Of a stretch of DNA of 32,177 nucleotides, positions 26,330-32,177 are shown one piece after another. The stretch's first letter is position 1, and each line of letters begins with the position of its first letter. The notes under the pieces were generated by a model. The model had not been told where the DNA came from. It was given only the letters and a program-made list of their open reading frames with translations, and did no database searches. The DNA is from an uncultured Bacteroidales bacterium (lineage in GTDB: Bacteria; Bacteroidota; Bacteroidia; Bacteroidales; UBA4417). The stretch is from positions 1 through 32,177 of the forward strand of contig CAJAXK010000364.1 in the NCBI GenBank assembly GCA_903946925.1, given 5' to 3'. A program made the translations under genes and the position numbers.

Positions 26330-28015
26330 TTAGAAACTGGTGGTAATTGTTAAAGTGAAACCGTTGGAAGCCGGAACATTCCGGCAAACCCCACCCACAC
26401 ACACTATTCCTTCGCGCTGCTTACCATACGATAGTTGTATGCGGTTGGCATCGTTGTTATAGGCAACAGCAGCAAGTGGATAATGAAACCGTTTTTCGGT
26501 ATCTTCATTTCCACAATTCCATTGATCGGCAACGCTTACAAACCATTTTGGGGCAACCGTATATTCGAGCAAAGCCATAACCCAGTTACCTTCATCCTGC
26601 TGGGTGAGCAAGGCTTGGGTTTCGAGGCGTAAGGCTTTTTCAGGCGAAAGCTTGTAAGTCATTTCAGCAACCAAAATGTTGGCATGTACAAGGACAGTAT
26701 CATCAATATGCCCTTCAATTATTGCAGTATTATATTCCTCGTACATGTATGTGAACAACAATTTGAAGCTTTTAGTGAATTTGTGCCCGATTTCTATATT
26801 AAAATCGCGGAAGTATTTGGTGTCGCCAACTTTAAAAAACGGGGATTTATAACCCAGAGTTCCTGATTCATCCAACAAGGTAGTATCGTTAACCAATTCT
26901 TTTACAATTGAGTTGATTGCCGAAAAATTGACTGCAATATCAGTTCCGTATTTTCCGCCCAAAAACGTGTTTTTGGCGATTTTATAGTTCACCTGTGCTT
27001 CCATGCCCATCTCGTTGTTGGGTTGTGTGGCATACGGATAAACAGCAGCCAAGGTATAGGTCTGCTGTTTTGTAATGGCAGGGAGATAGCCAATATCGAG
27101 CACATTACCCGTTTCGGTGCGTTTCGATTTGAAGCCCATATTGTCGAGCCGCTTGGCCTGAAGTATAATACCCAGTCCTTTTTGGTTGTACGTGGCGGTT
27201 AGTAGCAACGATTCCCCTTTTTTGTAAATAAAATTATTCGTTGCATTTGGGTCGTTGATTTTTTGTGCGTATTCGGCATTTAGCCCAAAATTGCCATACC
27301 CCAAATCAATTCGCCCAGCACCTGCCGCAACGTTGAGCGGAAGCATAAGTTTTTCCTGGCTGCTGTTATAAATTTCCTCATCGGCCTGATATTTGCTTAC
27401 AAAACTGCCCCCAATCCTAACGCGCAATTTGCTGTTTTCGAGAGACGGAATCCAATCCTTGAGGTTAAAATCGGCATCAGCGCCACGAACAATGCCGGGT
27501 CCTTTATCCCAAAAGTAACGTTGTGTGCCATAAATTCCTTTTAGCTCCACACCTTTTGCTGGAGTAAATTTCACACGGATACCGTTCAAAGCATTGTCGT
27601 AGCCCAGGTTATGCTCCTCATACGTACGGAAAATAGCACCTCCACCAAACTGCTCGTAAATATGCCCGGCTGTTATTTGGAATTTGCCTGTTTTGTAATC
27701 AACAAACCAATATGGTATGCCGGTGCCCTTATAACGTGGGTCATATCCATTTACAGGGTTTAGGTACGTTTCGTAACGCAGCCCGGCATTAAAATCACCC
27801 GAAGTATAGGTAATATTGGTCCAACTGTTCATTTGCATTTTTTCGGGCACAGGCAGAGCGCCAATAGCCGAATCAACCCTGTAATATTGGGCATCCATCT
27901 GGAAGTTGCCATTTACCTGGCTTCCAATGGAGCTATTTTGCGCTTGAAGCAGCGAAGGGAAAATACAAATAAGCGCAGCCAAAAAAGTTGCGTAAGTAAG
28001 TAAATGTGTTTTCAA
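26330..28015 (-). CDS. DUF6029 family outer-membrane beta-barrel protein
   Basis: This 561-residue protein has a signal peptide (1-25, ending LLQAQ). Long alternating amphipathic strands follow, and it ends in aromatic FTLTITTSF, the usual last strand of an outer-membrane barrel. The N-terminal part shows the DUF6029 pattern (NGNFQMDAQYYRVDS, GLRYETYLNPVNGYD, AGHIYEQFGGGAIFRTYEEH). The family is found with Omp28 and TlpA-like genes in Bacteroidetes; its role is unknown, perhaps a porin or an anchor for the redox lipoprotein. A 132-bp spacer precedes it, so it may also have its own promoter. Confidence 0.88.
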   Translation of the reverse strand: MKTHLLTYATFLAALICIFPSLLQAQNSSIGSQVNGNFQMDAQYYRVDSAIGALPVPEKMQMNSWTNITYTSGDFNAGLRYETYLNPVNGYDPRYKGTGIPYWFVDYKTGKFQITAGHIYEQFGGGAIFRTYEEHNLGYDNALNGIRVKFTPAKGVELKGIYGTQRYFWDKGPGIVRGADADFNLKDWIPSLENSKLRVRIGGSFVSKYQADEEIYNSSQEKLMLPLNVAAGAGRIDLGYGNFGLNAEYAQKINDPNATNNFIYKKGESLLLTATYNQKGLGIILQAKRLDNMGFKSKRTETGNVLDIGYLPAITKQQTYTLAAVYPYATQPNNEMGMEAQVNYKIAKNTFLGGKYGTDIAVNFSAINSIVKELVNDTTLLDESGTLGYKSPFFKVGDTKYFRDFNIEIGHKFTKSFKLLFTYMYEEYNTAIIEGHIDDTVLVHANILVAEMTYKLSPEKALRLETQALLTQQDEGNWVMALLEYTVAPKWFVSVADQWNCGNEDTEKRFHYPLAAVAYNNDANRIQLSYGKQREGIVCVGGVCRNVPASNGFTLTITTSF

Positions 28016-28147
28016 TGTATTTTGGTTTGATTTATGTTTAAGTAGCTATGCTTATCAATCACTATTCCTTAAAAACCTTTTTATGCCATTCTATTTTAAT
28101 CAGGATGGTAAAGATTTGTAAGGATTAAACAAGCGATTCCTGAATTA

Positions 28148-28678
28148 TTAATGAGGCAATGGTTCACCCGCATTTAACTTGCGTACAACATTTATTACAT
28201 CCAGTTCGGCCCCTTCGCTAAAACTGGTGTGCTGCCATACCACTTCGCCTTTTCCATTTAAGATAAATGTATGAGGCACAGCATTTACGTTCATAGCACG
28301 CTTAAATTCGGAATTCGGGTCTAGTAAAACTTCATAATTCCAGCCTTTGCCGTTAACAAGGGTTTTTACTTGCGACGATGAGCGAGAATCGTCAATTGAA
28401 ACTGCATAAAGCTTAACGCCGGTTTCAGCCTGCCATTCTTCGTAAACTTCGGCAATAGTGTTAAGTTCTTTTAAGCAGGGTTTGCACCAGGTGGCCCAGA
28501 AACTGATGATTATAGGCTTACCATCGTTGGAAATCTTTTCGGTATTCACTTTTGTGCCTTTCATATCGGTTACCGTGGCTTTTGGCAGCTTAAAAAGCAC
28601 CTTGTCGGCGCCAGTTTCCTGTGCAAATAAAGCGGTTCCAAAACATAAGAGCAATGTGACAAAAAAAATGTTTTTCAT
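28148..28678 (-). CDS. TlpA-like periplasmic thioredoxin
   Basis: This 176-residue protein has a signal peptide (1-20, ending LFAQ). It shows a thioredoxin fold with the active site WATWCKPC (Cys65, Cys68) and a cis-proline loop NAVPHTFIL. FWATWCKPCLKELNTI is typical of the TlpA/ResA group, which reduces or isomerises disulfides in the periplasm. It starts 27 bp after the isomerase stop and precedes the DUF6029 and Omp28 genes. Given the CxxC in the Omp28 protein, a redox partnership is plausible but is inference from neighbourhood only. Confidence 0.92.
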   Translation of the reverse strand: MKNIFFVTLLLCFGTALFAQETGADKVLFKLPKATVTDMKGTKVNTEKISNDGKPIIISFWATWCKPCLKELNTIAEVYEEWQAETGVKLYAVSIDDSRSSSQVKTLVNGKGWNYEVLLDPNSEFKRAMNVNAVPHTFILNGKGEVVWQHTSFSEGAELDVINVVRKLNAGEPLPH

Positions 28679-28704
28679 GGGTTTGATGCTTGTTGGTTAG
28701 GATT

Positions 28705-29700
28705 TTAGTTTGATTTATTTTGAGGATAGCACACTTCCAATAATTTGGTTTCCACCAAAGGCACAATGCGGATTGTTTCCATGATAGCCGGAATAAGCAG
28801 CACTTCACCGGCTTTTATTGTTTCGGTTCCTCCTTCATATTCAATAACGCATTCCCCTTCGGCACATTGAAGTATTACAAACGAGTCGATACCGCTATAA
28901 TCTTTAACAACTGTTGTACCAAAGTGCATGAGGCCTGTGTTGAAATACGTGCTTTCCACAATAGGCACAGTTTTGTTGAAAGCAGGTGTATATTCGGTTT
29001 TGTAGGTATTATGCCTGGTGAAATCGAGTGCATCGAGGGCTAAGTCGGTATGCAACTGACGGGGATTCCCTTTGTCGTCAACCCTGTCGAAATCATAAAT
29101 CCGGTAAGTAAGGTCGCTGGTTTGCTGAATTTCGAAAAGCAACAATCCCGGCCCGATAGCGTGAACCCTGCCGGCAGGGATGAAATATACATCGCCTTTC
29201 TGAACTTTTTCATAGTTCATGATTTCCTTTAGGGTACCGTTTTTGAGGTTCGAAAGGTAAAGTTCCGAATCCATTTGCTGGTTGAAACCACTTATTAGTT
29301 CGGCACCGGGTTCGGCATCAGCGATATACCACATTTCGGTTTTTCCTAAATCATTATGGCGGCTTTCAGCAAGTTTATCATCAGGGTGTACTTGTATGGA
29401 AAGCCAATCGCTCGAATTCAGTATTTTAATAAGCAAAGGGAATTTATAACCGTATTTTTCATAAACAGCTTCGCCAACCAAATCGCCCATATATATTTCA
29501 ATAAGCTCATCCAATTGGTTTTCGGCCAAAAAGCCATTGGAAACAACACTAGTTTCGTCGCCATATCCCGACAAAACCCAAGCTTCGCCACAATTGGCCA
29601 AAGGTGAATAGTCCATCCCGAAAACGGTTTGGATTTTGTTGCCGCCCCAAATTTTTTCCTTAAAAATGGGCTTGAATTTTAGTGGGTACAAATCGTTCAT
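28705..29700 (-). CDS. manA: Class I-type mannose-6-phosphate isomerase
   Basis: This 331-residue cupin enzyme interconverts mannose 6-phosphate and fructose 6-phosphate in the cytosol. Metal ligands and active-site residues are visible: Gln103 and His105 (SIQVHPDD), Glu122 (KTEMW), His180 (PAGRVHAIG) and Arg200 (TYRIYDFDR). Start is ATG 29700 (MNDLYPLKFKP); an ATG four codons upstream is possible. Its length is that of the short bacterial form. It is the first gene of a minus-strand run but has no obvious functional tie to the envelope genes after it. Confidence 0.93.
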   Translation of the reverse strand: MNDLYPLKFKPIFKEKIWGGNKIQTVFGMDYSPLANCGEAWVLSGYGDETSVVSNGFLAENQLDELIEIYMGDLVGEAVYEKYGYKFPLLIKILNSSDWLSIQVHPDDKLAESRHNDLGKTEMWYIADAEPGAELISGFNQQMDSELYLSNLKNGTLKEIMNYEKVQKGDVYFIPAGRVHAIGPGLLLFEIQQTSDLTYRIYDFDRVDDKGNPRQLHTDLALDALDFTRHNTYKTEYTPAFNKTVPIVESTYFNTGLMHFGTTVVKDYSGIDSFVILQCAEGECVIEYEGGTETIKAGEVLLIPAIMETIRIVPLVETKLLEVCYPQNKSN

Positions 29701-29712
29701 TGTAGGGTGCAA

Positions 29713-30160
29713 TAAATTATTTATCAGTGTATTAGGGAAATGCCACCTTCGGTTTCGGGTTTCAAAAGTACAATATTATCTATTTCCTGCAACAGTATAT
29801 TTCAAACCGTTGGATTGAAACCACCAGAATAGCGAAAAAAAGTACTTTTGTGGTTCCTGAAATGCCAGTCAAGAGCAACAATAACTTTGAAATGATTTTA
29901 TTCAAAAACCTCACCCCCGTCCCCTCTCCTTGAAAAAAAGAGAGGGGTGCCTACACCCTGCAAATTCGAGTAAGCAAATAAATCAATACCTTAAAATTTG
30001 GTGCAATTCCTTAGGATTCAGCTAAAAGATCGGTGCTTCGCATTTCACTCTCATTAAAAAAAAATCACTGAATATGTTCATACTAAAGATTTTGTACTCT
30101 TGTTTTGTACCAAGTTAGTTCCGTTTAGCTCAATAGAGACCACATAGGTCTAACAACTAT
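29713..30160. other. Intergenic region between divergent genes
   Basis: No gene is seen. It holds the hairpin at 29921-29947 and otherwise AT-rich DNA. TTTGTAC-like stretches at 30091-30110 (TTTGTACTCTTGTTTTGTAC) may belong to a promoter of the LOG gene but fit the consensus only partly. Confidence 0.4.
29921..29947. repeat. CCCCTCTC hairpin element
   Basis: CCCCTCTC (29921-29928) pairs perfectly with GAGAGGGG (29940-29947) across an 11-nt A-rich loop. It is preceded by CCTCACCCCCGT. Elements with these words are dispersed in many bacterial genomes, so a mobile small palindrome is likely. It could also end transcripts, though no T-run follows. Confidence 0.55.
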
Positions 30161-30230
30161 CACATCCACATCCCCACATCCCCAAATCTTCACATCCCCA
30201 AATTACCACATTAACCCATTACCACATTAA
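30161..30230. repeat. CACATCCCCAAAT-type word repeat before the LOG gene
   Basis: About 70 bp of CACATCC(CC)A and CCACATTAA variants end 4 bp before the LOG start codon, filling the leader where a ribosome binding site would lie. Confidence 0.7.
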
Positions 30231-30233
30231 ATT

Positions 30234-30839
30234 ATGTCTGAAATAAAATCCATCTGTGTTTTCTGCGGCTCCAGTGCCGGGAGCAATGAACAATATACCC
30301 TGAAAGCCCGTAAGTTGGGACTTTTATTTGTCGAAAAAGGGATTACTTTGGTTTACGGCGGCAGCAATGTTGGCCTTATGCGCGAAATTGCCGACACTAT
30401 GATGGCCGCCGGTGGAAAAGTGATTGGCGTAATGCCGCACAACCTAATACAACGCGAAGTAGCCCATAAAGGGATTACCGAATTTCGGGTAGTTGAAACC
30501 ATGGCCGAGCGCAAGGCGGTTATGGATGAGCTTTCGGATGCATTTATTTCCATGCCCGGCGGAATAGGTACGTTAGACGAGCTTTTCGAGGTAATGAGCT
30601 GGAACCAATTGGAACTTATAAACAAACCGGTTGCCCTTTTTAATGTGCTTGGCTATTGGGATCAGCTTTTGGCTTTTCTTGATCACACTGTTGATCAGCG
30701 ATTTGTAAAAGCCGAACACCGCATAAACCTGATTTCCGAAAGCGATGAAAAAATACTTCTTGAAAAAATACTGAACTATAAACCCGTGAAAGTTGAAGGT
30801 GGGAAATGGATCAAGGAGTTAAGGGAGAATAAGTTTTGA
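30234..30839 (+). CDS. LOG family protein (TIGR00730; nucleoside 5'-monophosphate phosphoribohydrolase type)
   Basis: This 201-residue Rossmann-like protein has the LOG signature PGGIGTLDE (108-116), the catalytic-site Arg93-Lys94 (MAERKAVM) and the N-terminal nucleotide-binding strand SICVFCGSS with YGGSNVGLM. Family members release the base from nucleoside monophosphates; in plants and some bacteria this activates cytokinins, while in most bacteria the role is nucleotide salvage or housekeeping. Length is typical. It stands alone after a long repeat-bearing spacer. Confidence 0.92.
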   Translation: MSEIKSICVFCGSSAGSNEQYTLKARKLGLLFVEKGITLVYGGSNVGLMREIADTMMAAGGKVIGVMPHNLIQREVAHKGITEFRVVETMAERKAVMDELSDAFISMPGGIGTLDELFEVMSWNQLELINKPVALFNVLGYWDQLLAFLDHTVDQRFVKAEHRINLISESDEKILLEKILNYKPVKVEGGKWIKELRENKF

Positions 30840-30924
30840 ACAAGCTCAAATCGGGCTTTCAAACCTGTTTTTATTGATTATTTTTTGTACTTTTACAGAT
30901 ATCTACCTTTAAGAACTGAAGTTA

Positions 30925-31755
30925 ATGAAAGACCTCAAACTATTCGAAAACAAGAAAATACGTTCCGTATGGGATGCAGAACAAGAGAAATGGTTTTTTT
31001 CTGTTGTTGACATTATTGAAGTTTTAACAGATACAGACCGACCGCGAAAATACTGGAGCGATCTGAAAACAAAGTTGAAATCGGAAGGAAGTGAGTTGTC
31101 CGAAAAAATCGGACAACTGAAAATGCAGTCCGAAGATGGCAAGTTTTACCTCACTGATGTAGCTGATACTGAGCAGTTATTTCGGCTTATACAGTCCATA
31201 CCATCGCCCAAAGCGGAACCTTTTAAACAATGGTTGGCAAAAGTAGGTTACGAAAGGGTTGAAGAAAGCCAGGATCCTGAAAAATCAATTGACAGGGCAA
31301 TGGAAAGCTATTTGAAACTTGGCTACAGCACTGCTTGGATAAACCAACGGCTTAAAAGTATTGAAGTACGAAAAGAACTTACCGACGAATGGGAAAACCG
31401 CGGCGTTAAAAAAGGCCAGGAATTCGCTTCACTTACCGATATAATTACCCAAGCCTGGAGCGGAAAAACTGTCGGGCAGTACAAAGATTTCAAAGGGCTG
31501 AAAAAGGAAAACCTTCGCGACAACATGACCAATCTGGAACTTGTCCTCAACATGCTGGCCGAAGCCACAACCACCGAAATAAGCAAAGAAAATAACCCCA
31601 AAACATTTGAGGAAAACAAGAAAATTGCCAGAAAAGGGGGCGAAATTGCGGGTGATACCCGGAAGCAAATTGAACAGCAAACTGGTAAAGCTATTGTTAG
31701 CAAACAAAACGCAAAAGTATTGAAGGAGAAAAAGGAGAATAAAAAATTGGGGTAA
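30925..31755 (+). CDS. BRO-family (Bro-N) DNA-binding protein
   Basis: This 276-residue protein begins with a Bro-N domain (about residues 4-105: FENKKIRSVWDAEQEKWFF, VVDIIEVLTDTDRPRKYW, then SIPSPKAEPFKQWLAKVG). A helical C-terminal region and a lysine-rich tail (KEKKENKKLG) follow. Bro-N occurs in phage antirepressors and in many chromosomal accessory genes. No other phage genes are nearby, so this is an isolated member, perhaps a regulator or defence-related. The C-terminal half (LTDIITQAWSGKTVGQYKDF) is shared by relatives but has no assigned function. Confidence 0.88.
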   Translation: MKDLKLFENKKIRSVWDAEQEKWFFSVVDIIEVLTDTDRPRKYWSDLKTKLKSEGSELSEKIGQLKMQSEDGKFYLTDVADTEQLFRLIQSIPSPKAEPFKQWLAKVGYERVEESQDPEKSIDRAMESYLKLGYSTAWINQRLKSIEVRKELTDEWENRGVKKGQEFASLTDIITQAWSGKTVGQYKDFKGLKKENLRDNMTNLELVLNMLAEATTTEISKENNPKTFEENKKIARKGGEIAGDTRKQIEQQTGKAIVSKQNAKVLKEKKENKKLG

Positions 31756-31803
31756 AATTCACTCCTAAACCTGACCTTTGCATTTTAATCCACAAATCAT
31801 ACT

Positions 31804-32177
31804 ATGCTTATAATCGGAATTACCGGAACACTTGGTGCAGGAAAAGGAACTATTGTTGAATACCTGGTTCAGGAAAAAGGATTTGTCCATTTTTCGGTGC
31901 GGGGGTTTATAACCGAAGAAATTAACCGTCAAGGATTGCCTGTAAACCGCGATAGCATGGTGATTGTAGCCAATAAGTTACGTGCCGACCATTCGCCATC
32001 GTATATAACTGACCAGCTTTACGAACAGGCATTGTTAACAGGCAAAAACTGCATTATCGAAAGCATCCGCACGCCAGGCGAAGTGGAATCCTTGCGCGAA
32101 AAAGGGAATTTCCTGCTTTTTGCCGTGGATGCCGATCCGCAATTGCGTTATGAACGGATTGTGCTGCGAAATTCCGA
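31804..32177 (+). CDS. P-loop nucleotide kinase-like protein, 3' end beyond the window
   Basis: The first 124 codons of an AAA/adenylate-kinase-like P-loop protein are present. Walker A is GTLGAGKGT (8-16). The stretch FVHFSVRGFITEEINRQGL follows, and a Walker-B-like strand NFLLFAVDADPQLRYERI appears later, as in dephospho-CoA kinase-like enzymes and the P-loop part of some dCMP-deaminase proteins. The substrate is not clear without the lid and C-terminal region. It follows the BRO gene by 48 bp. Confidence 0.8.
   Translation, partial: MLIIGITGTLGAGKGTIVEYLVQEKGFVHFSVRGFITEEINRQGLPVNRDSMVIVANKLRADHSPSYITDQLYEQALLTGKNCIIESIRTPGEVESLREKGNFLLFAVDADPQLRYERIVLRNS

Overview
The window reads as a chromosomal piece of a Bacteroidota genome, probably of the Bacteroidales/Lentimicrobium type. 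Lineage markers are a type IX secretion (T9SS) C-terminal sorting domain, DUF7948 plus SBBP propeller surface proteins, the Omp28/DUF6029/TlpA cluster, a plant-DPE2-like amylomaltase and a TAnnTTTG-type promoter. Base composition is moderately AT-rich. No rRNA, tRNA, CRISPR array or complete insertion sequence was recognised.

Layout. (1) 1-9261, minus strand: the first 3,087 codons of a giant secreted multidomain protein that runs off the left edge. It has a signal peptide, a DUF7948 + SBBP-propeller module present twice in tandem, a PKD-type domain with another propeller-like array inserted in it, and at least 13 Ig-like repeats. (2) 9545-19461, plus strand: an efflux locus. It holds promoter and operator, TetR regulator, TolC-type outer-membrane channel, an unrelated DUF1016/YhcG-type PD-(D/E)XK nuclease, an HlyD-type lipoprotein adaptor broken by one in-frame TAA, a DUF2147 protein, two separate ABC ATPases and two ABC-2 permeases. 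The layout resembles E. coli CecR-YbhGFSR, with the double-NBD YbhF split into two genes. (3) 19558-21171: a T9SS-exported right-handed beta-helix protein. (4) 21464-24890: a GNAT acetyltransferase divergent from a 913-residue DPE2-like 4-alpha-glucanotransferase with two N-terminal CBM20 domains, followed by a good intrinsic terminator. (5) 25388-29700, minus strand: mannose-6-phosphate isomerase, TlpA-like thioredoxin, DUF6029 outer-membrane barrel and Omp28-family lipoprotein, the last three probably a functional group at the cell envelope. (6) 30234-32177, plus strand: a LOG-family nucleotide hydrolase, a BRO-family protein and a partial P-loop kinase.

The most unusual feature is the noncoding DNA. 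Many spacers consist of word-like degenerate repeats, with a different word in each: AATGGTTAATGG at 13.5 kb and, inverted, at 25.3 kb; GAACGCGAAGC at 15.5 and 17.9 kb, the latter including a perfect-period 29-bp array; alternating hairpins at 25.05-25.19 kb; CACATCCCC at 30.2 kb. In the exporter locus these repeats run right up to start codons and falsely extend ORFs. Many GAACGCGAAGC units contain GCGAAGC, a heptamer known as DNA to form a very stable mini-hairpin.

Other points worth checking are the internal duplication of the giant protein with its mid-blade junction, the nonsense codon in the adaptor, and the ABC ATPase pair whose motif losses all fall in one of the two composite ATP sites.
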